Source: Uloborus plumipes (lineage: Eukaryota > Arthropoda > Arachnida > Araneae > Uloboridae). From it: 64,000 nt of DNA. The stretch is from the NCBI GenBank assembly GCA_038373865.1, contig JAXGGA010001590.1, positions 62,001-126,000 of the forward strand. Direction: 5' to 3'. Positions 45,913-56,722 of this stretch are shown in pieces. A program made the position numbers and the translations under genes. How positions within the stretch are numbered: the stretch's first letter is position 1; each line of letters begins with the position of its first letter. A model generated the notes under the pieces. The model did no database searches and was not told where the DNA came from. It was given only the letters and a program-made list of their open reading frames with translations.

Positions 45913-46140
45913 ACGTCATGAGAAAACTTGTCGTAATTTACTCGGTGGTGGTCGAAAAGGATTTTTCGGCTGATTATATGTATGTTGGTAGGTATATATG
46001 GCACAATGCTGTCAGGTTTGAAAAAAACGACTCAACATTCATTAGCGGGTGAGCAAAATCAATATTCAAACCGAAATTTGAGTGAAATTTAATTTGCCAT
46101 CACAATACTTCCTTTACTACTACTTAAAAGGAAGAAAGTA

Positions 46141-47171
46141 ATACTTATTGATTAAAGTGAATCGTTGTGTTTTTGTTTAATTAGCATATAAAAATCTAAT
46201 AACTGGGTGTGCTGGTGCAAAACAAAAGTGAATAAGAAGATTTGATACATTTGTAATCCCTAGCCACCTAGCCTGGTGTAATATCTTTGCAAAATATGTG
46301 TCAAAAATAGGAAAAAATTCTAGTTTTGTTGGTTTTTGTCCTCAAGATGTAAGAGTTTTTTTTTTAAAACAAAGTTTGTGAAAAAATGAAATTTCAAGAC
46401 TTGGAGACATTGAATATAATGTGAGACGGTTTAACGTGTATTCTTTACCATCGTACTCTTGTCGGGTCGGATTCTTTCCTCTTAAGCATAGTGTAATTGG
46501 GGTGTTTCTTCAATCTTTGCATAGTTTCACCAAAGTTTGAGTCATAAAAAAGTTACCCGAAATAGGGAAGACAGTACAGTCGAGTGTAGTAACTACGATA
46601 GCACGAGTACTGTCTGACCATGGATGAGTTGAAAAGGTGAACATCCGGTTTTCCGGCAGAAAGGTGTTTCCGTTCAGGTCTGCTGATTATTTTATTTGGT
46701 ATTTTAAGTTTTAATGATGTAGTTTCGGTGCAATATGGAGCTCTTATTTTCATTTAAAAAAAGAACTTACAATACCGACATTTCCGAAGGGTCCAAAATC
46801 TCCTTGAAAACTTGGTGACTTTGCTTCTGCCAGCCCCCATGATCATCATGAAAAGTTTATTTTAGATATTGTTGTGAAATTTTTCGACAAGAGATTTTCT
46901 ATACAGGAGCTATCTCAATAACTGCAAAGAAATTTAAAAATACCTTCTTTCTAAAACTGAAGATAGCACTAACTAAACAGAGTTCTATAAAAGTGATTTT
47001 GACAAAGAAAGATTATTTTTTTACAGGAATATGTTGCTCCATATCATGAGAGTTTAAAAACTCTATCGTTGAAACTACTGAAGGTTTAGTATTATTTTTT
47101 ACTTTAATCAAACGTCAGTAAAATTGGTTCCAGAATTGATAAGTTGATAACCATCTATTTAAATATACCTA
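46141..47171. other. Intergenic, nothing recognised
   Basis: AT-rich DNA with no bounded element. The short minus-strand frame at 46553-46753 is unsupported. Confidence 0.45.
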
Positions 47172-48114
47172 CACTAAAAAAATAGATGTTGTTTTTACAG
47201 TATAATACAGCTAATTTTATTGTAACAAACTAAAAGTTGCTAATTTTACAGTAATAAACTGTAAAATAGCTAATTTTTCTCTAACTAAAACTGCTTATTT
47301 TACAGTTTATTACTGTGCATTTTACAGTTTTAAACTGGAACCTCAGCTGCCAGTATTATACTGTTATTTTTACAGTATAATACACAGGGGTGGTAGTTTT
47401 CAGGGGCTACCCCTGATTTCAGGGTTTTCCAAATAAGAATTCAGGGTTTCACAGAATGCTTTTCATTATTTGACTTTTGTTCATTTTCTCCCTTTCCTAC
47501 TTAGCAAAAAAACAAGCTGAACGTTACACATGTTCATTTTTGTACAATGTAGATTTTTTTTTTTTGCACTATCTAGGTTACTGGCTGTTACATGACAGAA
47601 ATTTCAATTCCTAAATAGTTTCCTTTTACATTCTTGAGGCTAGAAGTCCTGATTTTCTTAAGCAAGTTAAATGAGTATGAAATATTTATCTTCCTATTTG
47701 CTGTTTTATGTTGATTCCATTAACATTTGCAAATAATGTGAATGCCCCTCCAACAAAAAAAAAGACCTTTTCAAAAACATTCCTTCAAAAATTTCTACGA
47801 TGCAATCTGCGCTATCCTTCTCTACAATAAGGGCATCCCTGAAAATGAAACAGAGAGCATTAGAAAAATTTCAAGCTGCATTACATTTCACCTTTCACTT
47901 TCAGGGTTTTTGATGTTAAGTCACTATCACCCCTGAATACAGCTAATTTTGTGGTAATCAACTAAAATTGTGGTAATAAACTAAAATTGCTGCTTTACAG
48001 TAATAAACTGTAAAATTATCAATTTTAGTTTATTACTGTGCATTTTATAGTTTTAAACTGGAACCTCTGCTGCCAGTATTATACTGTAAAAACAACAGTT
48101 TATTTTTTTCAGTG
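47172..48114. mobile_element. TA-flanked MITE with CACT ends
   Basis: The left CACTAAAAAAATAGATG and right TTTATTTTTTTCAGTG ends are inverted, with TA on both sides. Internal TACAGTATAATACAGC and AATAAACTGTAAAAT words repeat in both orientations. A second element occupies 47385-47935. Confidence 0.72.
47385..47935. mobile_element. 551-bp nested element, 6-bp TSD AATACA
   Basis: The ends CAGGGGTGGTAGTTTTC and AGTCACTATCACCCCTG are inverted. Exact AATACA duplications lie at 47379-47384 and 47936-47941. It resembles the element at 49735-50417 in its 6-bp duplication. Confidence 0.75.
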
Positions 48115-49216
48115 TATTTCTACGCGCTTAGCAGAACGTTCGTTTTTTGCCTTGAGCAAATTAAACTTATTTGGGCATCACCGTGCTCCATCAAAAGTAA
48201 AATCTATCATTCTACAATTCTATAAACAGGAACCACAAGATAAACTGAGCCTCGAATCCGTGGCAAGCATTTTCATGAAACAATCGACTATGCATATTAA
48301 CTTTTTTCATGAGAGAAACTTAAAGACATTCAACGTTAGGTTTTTTTTTTTTTTTCCGTACAAGAAAATAATCTTTGCATTTTCTTTTTAAAAATTTTAC
48401 TATATATGCTTACTTCTCTAATACTTTAAAAGTATCAGCAGTAATTTGTCTTTGGTCAAGTTTTGCATATTTATATTTTTCTTTGCTTCAGTTTAGCATA
48501 ACAAAAATATCAAGACTCTACTCTACTACACTGCAAGGTTTCTTAATACTGAGGTCGTAACGTCACTGTGATGTCAGCCTATGAAAAACGAGCTAGATAA
48601 AACGTCACAGCCCACTGTGATGTCAGCCTATGAAAAACGAGCTAGATAAAACGTCACAGCCTACTTGGCGAATTAGAGGAGCTCGCTAACTGCGTGTGAG
48701 CTCTTATTGGCTCTGCGCGTCATGACGTTAGTATCAATTTAAGTTGCTGTCTAGTATAGTCCTATAACTTGAGATTATGACTAGTATTTTCACCGATAAA
48801 ATATTGCATAACTTTGTTGCTCTTTTGCATCTTTTTTATTCTGTTGTAATAACCAAAGGGAAAATTTGATATTTATGTACTATCAAGTATTTTTCCCATC
48901 AAAAAAAAAAAAAGCTGAAACGTATTTTCTACAAAGTTGCACATTAAAATGTATGCCCTCGTTTTGACCTCCCACCTCCCATTTTGGACTCTGTGTTTGA
49001 GAACCCCCACTGATTTTTCAAAACCTGTCGCCACTGCTTTCGATCATTTTTGAAACATATTCAGTGCAAACACTTGAAATACATTTTAAAAGGAAAATCA
49101 CTGGTCAGCTAAGATAACGAAATTGTGCTAGCAATCCTAATGTTAGCTATTGTTTCAAATTTTAGATGTTTTTAAAGGAATTTTTTTAATTAATTTATTC
49201 TTGTTTTATTAATTTA
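48115..49216. other. Intergenic segment with a 49-bp duplication
   Basis: AT-rich except 48550-48730, which is GC-richer and holds the tandem duplication listed next. No gene recognised. Confidence 0.45.
48564..48661. repeat. 49-bp perfect tandem duplication
   Basis: CACTGTGATGTCAGCC...AACGTCACAGCC occurs twice in direct contact, apparently identical. Each unit holds TGATGTCA and ACGTCAC, like CRE/ATF half-sites, and a TCATGACGTTA follows at 48720-48730. Confidence 0.88.
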
Positions 49217-49734
49217 CTAGCTGATGTGCCCGGCGTTGCACGGGTTTAAATGCAACATGCCAAATCCAAGAAAATAAATATGACTTCCAACTAAGCCTAG
49301 TACAAGGCCGTAGCCAGCGGGGAGGGGGGTCAGAACCCCCCCGAAATTTTCAAACCTCAAAAGTTTTTAAAAAGTATTCAACAAAAAAAAAAAAAAAGAT
49401 TTCAAGGTTTGATGGTCAGAGGCCCCCCCCCCCCCTCTCGAAGTTGTGACGGGTCTGAGGTTTTTTGATGATATAAAGAAAAATTAGAATAATAAAAACA
49501 AAAAAAAATCATTTGAATAAACTTAAATAGTTCTGCTCACTATTTCGCCAAAGGAATTTTTTTCTATCTTTTCAACTTAAAACTTAAATTATACCGTCTC
49601 TCCTGCTGGTCTAATAATCTTTAACGGGATGACAAAATTTATGGCACTTGTCGTTGAGATTCTTTTATAATGGAAAAAGAAAGAATTAATTGGCTTTATT
49701 GTGGCCATGAAATAGCTATATACTGTATTTTTAT

Positions 49735-50417
49735 CAGGAATGAAAATCGTCCGCGGATCCGCGATTTTCCGCTTTTTGTATTTTTCCTTCTTTCCGTGAT
49801 CAAAAAATTAATGTTGCATCAAGTTTAGAAAAAAAAAATAAAACTACACTCATTATTAAAATGAAGCTTAAAATAAGTTTATTTAAAGTAGTAGAGGTTG
49901 AAATTATTTTCAACTTCCAAAATAATGGAAATGTTTTTAGGATGTACCAGGATTGAAAACTCAAGGATGATCTGCAATTATCAGCGAACTATGTACTCTA
50001 TTTTGGCATATTGCCAAAAACATAAGTTTCCCTTGTAAGAGGTAGAAAATAAGAAAATTCAGTAAAAATAATTTGATCTTTGTCAAAAATTGGGAAAATT
50101 ATTTTGATCTTTAAAATGTGTTAAAATAACTAAAGACCATGCAATATAAATTACAGAATTTATTTCTTGAGATACACGTGTCTAATTCATTTAAAATTGC
50201 ACCCCCCCCCTTTTTTTTACATTGTTGTGAATGACGTAAAAATACTGAATGAGCAATTAAGAGGTTTTAAAAATATTTACTTTTAATTTAATGGTGTAAA
50301 TTAAGAAGAAATCTTGCATGACTAATTTTGCATAATATAGAAAAAAAATCTATCCGAATTTTATTTTATGCCGCTCAATTTTTCCTCTTTTTTGATTTTG
50401 AGCTGTTTTCATCCCTG
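49735..50417. mobile_element. 683-bp element, 6-bp TSD TTTTAT
   Basis: The ends CAGGAATGAAAATCGTCC and GAGCTGTTTTCATCCCTG are inverted with mismatches. The duplications are TTTTAT at 49729-49734 and 50418-50423, a low-complexity target. CCGCGGATCCGCG near the left end is palindromic. Confidence 0.6.
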
Positions 50418-50633
50418 TTTTATGAAAATTTGTGTTTTATTTAAGTTGGTTTTTCACTTCAATCATATTTTAGCACATAGCTTATTTGATCATTTTCCAT
50501 TCAGCTTTGGTTGTTTTTAATGAAATTTATATTGCATAACATTTCATATTTCAAGAAAAAAATTTCGTTGGTTTATTGATTTTTTTTCCTTTGAAAATTC
50601 AAATAGAGAAGGAATTGCCTTTAAATACATCTG

Positions 50634-53560
50634 AGTGATTCCATACCAACTCACCGTATGGGGCTAGCACGACCTACTCGGATTTTCTTTTAATTTGGCA
50701 CACATGTTGATCATATAGAGGCATGGAAAAGTCCAAATTGTTAGGTTCCTGCTCCACTTACTTTCTGAGATACATGCCCTCAAAGTTTGTCCGCCACGTC
50801 AAAATATCAAAAAAGTGATGTTATTTAATCATTTTTTATAAAAAATCGTACTCATGCAAAATAAAAGTGTTAGATATCTACGGAAACTAGTTACTCCAGG
50901 CATTCAGAAAAAAAATACTAGAATGTTCATAATGAAAATTGTAAAGGGACAGTTGAAGTTGAAATCACAAAAACTCGATTTTGCTAAAATTGAGGAATTT
51001 ATTCCAAAAACAGGAAGACATAACCAAAGGTTTACTTACTTTCTGGTAGTGTACAGATGTTTACTATAAATGGTTACACAATGCATAACTTGAATTTCTC
51101 ACTCCTTCTTGGAAATATTTAAGCTTAAAGATAAGCCATAAGGCAAAAACATGTGTTTTTGGCCATCTTGGCAGCCATTTTTCTCATAAAGGGGGAGCAG
51201 TAGAAATTTTAATTTCTTTTTTAAACAAGCCACTGATATGTTAGCTATTCACAGGAAAAGAGTTTACTTTTGGTTATTTCTTCCATTAAGAGATATCCTG
51301 CTGACAGTATATGCATGTTTTTCGCGACGACCATATGCTTTTGTTCCCCCTCTCATGGACTTAAAATTAATTAAACCAAAAAATAATGATATATTTATTA
51401 TTAGCTGTATTATCTACCCAATATGTCATGAAATTTAATTTATTAAATCATTGAACAATAAATTAGATAATTGATGAAAACAAGAAATAGTATTTCTCTG
51501 ATGCCTGAGCATTATGCATTCATAATTATAAAGCACTAAATACTTTCTTGAGAAATTAATTAACATAAAGGAGCTCTAAATATTTATATTATAAGCAATA
51601 CCCAATCTTGTGATTGGGATACTCCTGTTTTTAATTGCAGAATTTCTTGAATATCACATGAATATCAGGAAAAGAAATGAGGTCTTTTCGTTTGATGTAG
51701 GATATTTTATGACAAATTTCATTTGATGGGCTACTAACTGAGCATGGTGATAAAGAGCTATTAATTTCAGCATCGAATTCCATTTTACCTTATTAACAGT
51801 TAAATATTTACAAAATAATTAAATAAATAATTTAATATAAAGCCCTGCTTGAAGAATTAAAATTAGTGCAACTAATTTATTCCCATACTGATCTTTACAA
51901 AACTGACATATGTTGAGCACTGACAAGAACTGACAAGAATAAGTTTACTCACTAAAATACTAGTTCACAGCATACATTCTATTTTCTACAAAATAATACT
52001 GCAACAAAGAACAAGGGTATAAAGGGGTAAGTACTAAAGAATTTCTTGAAAAATCAATTAAAATAAAGGAGCTTCGAATATTTATCTCATAAGCAATACC
52101 CAATCTTGTGATTGGGATGTTCCTGATTGATGGCTATAAACAGGAGGATACCCTTGTTCTTTGTTGCAGTATTATTTTGTAGAAAATAGAATGTATGCTT
52201 TATAGTATCTGTGAACTAGTATTTTAGTGAGTAAACTTATTCTTGTCAGTTCTTATCAGTGCTCAACACATGTCAATTTTGTAAAGATCATTATGGGAAC
52301 AAATTAGTTGCACTAATTTTAGTTCTTCAAGCATGGCTTTATATTAAATTACTTGTATTTTGTAAATATTTAACTGTTAATAAGGTAAAATGGAATTCGA
52401 CGCTGAAATTAATAGCTCTTTATCACCATGCTCAGTTAGTAGCCCATCAAATGAAATTTGTCATAAAATATACTACATTAAACGAAAAGACCTCATTTCT
52501 TTTCCTGATATTCATGTGATATTCAAGAAATTCTGCAATTAAAATCAGGAGTATCCCAATCACAAGATTGGGTATTGCTTATAATATAAATATTTAGAGC
52601 TCCTTTATGTTAATTAATTTCTCAAGAAAGTATTTAGTGCTTTATAATTATGAATGCATAATGCTCAGGCATCAGAAAAATACTATTTCTTGTTTTCATC
52701 AATTATCTAATTTATTGTTCAATGATTTAATAAATTAAATTTCATGACATATTGGGTAGATAATACAGCTATTAATAAATATATCGTTATTTTTTGGTTT
52801 AATTAATTTTAAGTCCATGAGAGGGGGCACAAAAGCATATGGTCGTCGCGAAAAACATGCATATACTGTCAGCAGAATATCTCTTAATGGAAGAAATAAC
52901 CAAAAGTAAACTCTTTTTCTGTAAATAGCTAACATATCAGTGGCTTGTTTAAAAAAAAATAAAGTTTCTACTGCTCCCCCTTTGAGAAAAATGACTGCCA
53001 AGATGGCCAAAAACGCATGTTTTTGCCTTATGGCTTATCTTTAAGCTTAAATATTTCCAAGAAGGAGTGAGGAATTCAAGTTATGCATTGTGTAACCATT
53101 TATAGTAAACATCTGTACACTACCAGAAAGTGAGTAAGCCTTTGGTTAGTCTTCCTTTTTTTGGAATAAATTCCTCAATTTTAGCAAAATCGGCAAAATC
53201 GAGTTTTTGTGATTACAACTTCAAAGAGCCCTGTACCTTAGCAATTTTCATTATGATTATTCTAGTATTTTTTTTCTGAATGCCTGGAGTAACTAATTTC
53301 CGTAGATATCTAACACTTTTATTTTGCATGAGTACGATTTTTATAAAAAAAAATGCTTAAATAACATTACTTTTTTAGTATTTTGACGTGGCGGACAAAC
53401 TTTGAGGGCATGTATCTCAGAAAATAAGTGGAGCAGGAACCTAACAATTTGGACTTTTCCATGCCTCTATACGATCAACATGTGTGCCAAATTAAAAGAA
53501 AATCCGAGTTGGTCGTGCGACCAACTTTTCTTTTTTCTGGTGAGTTGGTATGGAATCACC
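50634..53560. mobile_element. 2.9-kb inverted-repeat (foldback) element, 6-bp TSD CATCTG
   Basis: Two arms of about 1.39 kb (50634-52020 and 52148-53560) are reverse complements with few differences, around a 127-bp loop. The ends are AGTGATTCCATACC and GGTATGGAATCACC. CATCTG is repeated exactly at 50628-50633 and 53561-53566. Matching 60-70-codon frames in both arms follow from the duplication and resemble nothing I know. A foldback transposon is likeliest; I do not recognise the superfamily. Confidence 0.85.
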
Positions 53561-54314
53561 CATCTGTTCACTTTCGCAAGGAAGGAAAGTAGTTGATTAA
53601 AGTATAGCAAACATGAAAATGTAATCTTCCACTCCAATTTCAAAACCCTCTCCAATTCTAAGCAAAAGGCACATTTAAGTAGAGAGATTTAGCATTCCAA
53701 TTCAGTTTTAACTTACTTTAAAAAGGAATAAATTTTGAACATCTACTTTTCATTGAAAAGCTCATAATTTTTAATTTACAAGTGATTTCGTCAGGTTTTT
53801 TAACAGGCAGTATTCATATTAAGGGACTTCTCAATTTTTTAAAGATGCTTAAGGAAAACAGGAACTGAAAATGCACGCTGTTCACTTTTAATCAGCATTT
53901 TATTTATTTTTTATTTTATTTTAACAGTATTACGTAATATAGTGATGTGTGTAATGTTTACAATGAAACATTATTTCTTTCGAATTAAAGACAGTTAAAA
54001 AATAGTAGTAACAATAAAAAATGATAAATAAATTTTCCTGATTTTTTAAAAAAATATATGAAACGTAGTTGTGTGCTTTGTTTTTCGTAGATTAAACTTT
54101 CAAAAAAAAAAAAGAACAAAGCTTTGAAATTCTTTAATTATTTTTTCTTCAATTTTTCAAACATGATGTCGCCATAAATTCTAATATATTTATTTGAAAA
54201 ATAATGCAGGAGAGGAGAAAGACTCCTTTCCTTCTTCCCAAAAGCCTATTGATTAACGTGTTGTCCATTACCTCAGCTTCGCTCTCCTTCCTGTTAGTCC
54301 AACATACTCCCAAT

Positions 54315-54720
54315 CTTAGGCGGCTGGTGCACCAAGAAATTGGGGGATCAAACGAAGTTTGTGAGGAGCTTAGGGCGGCACCCTAAAGCTGTTTTTTTTT
54401 AATGTAAAATTTGGCTATATTATTGGATTTTAACAAATGACCTCTAAAAACTTTAATAGTCTCAAAAGCAGGATGGATTTTACTGTAGATATCCCCTTTG
54501 CAATTCAAAGTTCCTTTCTTATGAAATAAGATGAGGAAAAAAAAAAAATTTTGTAGTATTTTGAGTTTTTTATTTTCATAAAATAAATCAATCCACCCAG
54601 TAAATAACCGACCGTTAATTTTTCGCTCTAAAAAGTGAAGGGCAGGGCCCCTTTACTTTCAGAAGCAAAGGGGAACAGCTGCCCCTTTGCCCCCCCCCCC
54701 CTCCGTACAAGCAGCCTATG
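54315..54720. mobile_element. 406-bp hAT-like MITE, TSD CTCCCAAT/CTCCCATT
   Basis: The left end CTTAGGCGGCTGGTGCACC pairs with the right end GTACAAGCAGCCTATG. The 8-bp flanks (54307-54314 and 54721-54728) differ at one base. The body matches 40621-41022. Confidence 0.8.
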
Positions 54721-55389
54721 CTCCCATTGCGTCATAAGACTTTTAACCACTTGTTTATTATCTTTTTTTCAAATAAACTTTCTTCACTTTGAACCCCCCC
54801 CCCCCGAAAAAAAATCCTGGCTACGGCCTTGGCCTAGTAGAATCATATTTCTCCTAAAGCTATTTTTTGTGATCATGCGGTAGATTTTCTGGGTGTGAAG
54901 AACGTGAAATCAAACTTAAATGCGTTATTTATTTTATCCGTGTGATTTCCCAAAAAGTCATTTTCTATTTTCTAACTGTTGCCAATATCAATTCTCTTTT
55001 TATTTAACCCGGTATCGATTATTGGCATAGATGAATATAAAAATCCAAAGAAGGCAATAAATTTCATACTTACTCCAGAGAAGCCTTGGTTCAAAATTTT
55101 CATTGCGATCACTATTAATATTATTGTTGCAAGGCAACAAATTTTTGCAACAATGGACTGAAAATTTAATCATTTAATGGGGAAACTATATGAAATTTAC
55201 TGTTTTTTAAAATAACTTTTTAAAACTAAGTTTTTTAGAAATAAATTATAGTCTATCCTGATTCCTGTTAATGTAGCTATCTCTGGTGAAAAAATGGTTA
55301 AAATCGGTCCAGTAGTTTTGAAGATTACCCCGGACATACATACATACATAGATGCAAAAGTAGTCATTTATGTAAAAAGATTATTTTTT

Positions 55390-56126
55390 GGGGGGGGGAG
55401 GGGGGCATGGTACCCATGTGCCACCCCGCACTAGGCGACACCTGGGGCAGGCCGCCCCCACTTAACGTATCCACGCCCAGTAGCGGATTTTAGGGGGGTG
55501 GGGGGCCGCTCCCAAAGCGATAAAAATTCCTTTTTCTACATGTTTAATGTTTAATTGCTCTTTAATTTCTCCCTAACACAAGTAAAAATTTTCCACCATG
55601 TCTTTAAGAAAAGCTCATACACAGCATATTTGACTAACATCACTTTGGTTTGCTATGGGAATAAATGGCAAGCAGGGATTAGTCAGTGTAAAAGAATACA
55701 TAAAACTCGGGCGTTGTGAAATCAATGGTACTTAATACCACGATTCATTCGTCAATTCATCTGTGAGGGAAAAAAAATGACGACTAACTTTTTATTTAAA
55801 ATCATATTGACAGTGTTTCTGAGTAATACCGTGCATTATTTACTTATTTGGTTGAATAATATTGAATAGCTTGACATAAGTTGATTGGCTTAAAATGTTG
55901 AAAATGATTTTTTCCGCCACACATTCGAAGTAAATTAGAACATGTTTCTGTAATTTTTCTACACTTTAAAGTAGATTTATTGATTTTATGTTTTTTTTTT
56001 TTTTTTGAATTATTTTAAAGGAACTGTGAGAAGTTTTTTAATTAAAAAAATATAGAGGAGGCACTTTTTACTTTTCTGGTCCCCTCCCAAAAACTATTTC
56101 TGTATCCGCCCCTGTCCACGCCACTG
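55390..56126. mobile_element. Right part of a hAT-like MITE, interrupted
   Basis: GGGGGGAGGGGGGCATGGTACC through CCGCCCCCACTTAACGTATCCACGCC, then after the insertion ACTG (56123-56126), gives a right end ...GTATCCACGCCACTG. The left end was not found; it may be truncated at the adjoining Helitron end. Confidence 0.5.
55478..56114. mobile_element. 637-bp hAT-like MITE, TSD TCCACGCC
   Basis: The ends CAGTAGCGGATTTTAGGGG and CTGTATCCGCCCCTG are inverted. Perfect TCCACGCC duplications lie at 55470-55477 and 56115-56122. It was inserted 4 bp from the right end of another MITE and lies 35 bp upstream of the GC-rich promoter of the second gene. Confidence 0.85.
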
Positions 56127-56149
56127 TTTACAAATAACACTGTGCACAA

Positions 56150-56325
56150 AACAAGACACGAGGAACCAGAATGTCCGACTCAGGCATCCGGATGACACAA
56201 CCCCCGCCCGCTTCCTGCGTCACTGTTTGGAAACACTCTTTCCTCTTCCTTCCTCTCCTCCTGTTACCGCGTAGGAGGGCGACAGACGATAACAGAACAC
56301 AGAAAAGAACACGCAGAAGGAAGCG
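56150..56325 (+). promoter_or_regulatory. GC-rich promoter/5' UTR of the second gene
   Basis: Base composition rises sharply here compared with AT-rich flanks, with several CpGs and a CCCCCGCCCG block at 56201-56210 (GC-box-like). No TATA box is evident. An upstream ATG at 56171 opens a 75-codon frame overlapping the chosen start at 56326. If transcription begins upstream of it, this would be an overlapping uORF. Confidence 0.5.
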
Positions 56326-56448
56326 ATGCAGCATCCCGTGTGTTCGAATCCTGCCGGGCTGGCGGGAAAGTTCCTGCCCTCGAACCCCTTCAATCTGAAC
56401 CGGGCCTTCCTGGAGAGCCCTGCCGGCGGCATCAAAGTCGCCCACACA
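56326..56448 (+). CDS. First coding exon, probable MARVEL-type membrane protein
   Basis: The ATG opens 41 codons, MQHPVCSNPAGLAGKFLPSN and on to FLESPAGGIKVAHT, ending exactly at ACA|GTAAGT in phase 0. The start is chosen because this frame continues without interruption into the exon at 63921. The joined segment FLESPAGGIKVAHT-ILGLICLSVIAHY resembles the FL.SP.G.LK...ILGLI opening of MARVEL-domain proteins (CMTM, MAL, synaptophysin relatives), which span the membrane four times and act in vesicle trafficking and junctions. The N-terminal tail (about residues 1-30) would be cytosolic. The exact family member is unknown. Confidence 0.7.
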
Positions 56449-56550
56449 GTAAGTTTTGTTCCTTTTTGTTGTGCCTTACCTTGCTGCGCATTTTCAATGA
56501 TTTTGGTTGAAAGACGAGAGCGACACCAACGAGCCTCTCTGTTGTAATTA

Positions 56551-56722
56551 CAGTCGAACCTGTTTATCTCGAAAACCTCTCTGTGTCGAAATTTGTCATT
56601 TTCCCTGCTTTTACAGCATACATTTAATGTTTTTTTCTCATGTTTATCTCGAATGATTTTTCCCGTAAACCTCTCTATCTCGAATTTCGACGCCTCTCAT
56701 TTTTGATTTCATCTCCCGCCAC
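56551..56722 (+). mobile_element. Tigger-like 5' fragment, split by hAT
   Basis: After TA it starts CAGTCGAACCTGTTTATCTC, with repeated TTTATCTCGAA and CCTCTCTGTGTCGAA words typical of pogo/Tigger ends. It breaks at the hAT insertion (56723) and continues for a short way after 58279. The right end was not found. Confidence 0.6.

Larger units (their letters stand above)
45130..46140. mobile_element. Dispersed element with ACTTCCTT ends (copy 1)
   Basis: It shares its length with 58975-59757: CTACTTCCTT at the left, CAATGCAAAAAAT, AGCGCC-AGTTGAACCCAAA, AGACGTCA-GAGAAAAC, TCGTAATTTACTCGG, and CACAATACTTCCTTTACTAC at the right. This copy is interrupted by a TTAA-flanked MITE. The 156-codon frame at 45582 crosses its microsatellite and is not a gene. 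Confidence 0.65.
49303..54831. mobile_element. 5.5-kb DNA transposon, 8-bp TSD GCCTAGTA
   Basis: The ends CAAGGCCGTAGCCAG and CTGGCTACGGCCTTG are perfect 15-bp inverted repeats. The flanks are exact GCCTAGTA duplications (49295-49302 and 54832-54839). After removing the three later insertions about 1.5 kb remains, AT-rich and without a recognisable transposase. 8-bp duplication fits hAT. Confidence 0.85.
49217..55353 (-). mobile_element. Helitron-like element, host of a nested stack
   Basis: Read on the minus strand it begins A|TCTATGTATGTATGTATG at 55353, passes a CTACTGGACCGATTTTAACC block common in arthropod Helitrons, and ends with a GC hairpin (CCCGTGCAACGCCGGG) and CAGCTAG|T at 49217. 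About 0.6 kb is its own sequence. The rest is later insertions. No Rep/helicase frame seen. The two ends were matched by pattern, so a chance pairing of two Helitron fragments is possible. Confidence 0.55.

Noticed and set aside
45582..46052. 156-codon open frame, the longest in the window
   Set aside because: It crosses an ACAT microsatellite inside a dispersed element; the Thr/His/Tyr run is microsatellite translation, and the related copy at 58975-59757 has no equivalent open frame of that length.
51238..53010. Matching frames containing KRVYFWLFLPLRDILLTVYA in both orientations
   Set aside because: They are the same sequence in the two arms of the palindrome; conservation follows from the duplication, not selection on a protein.
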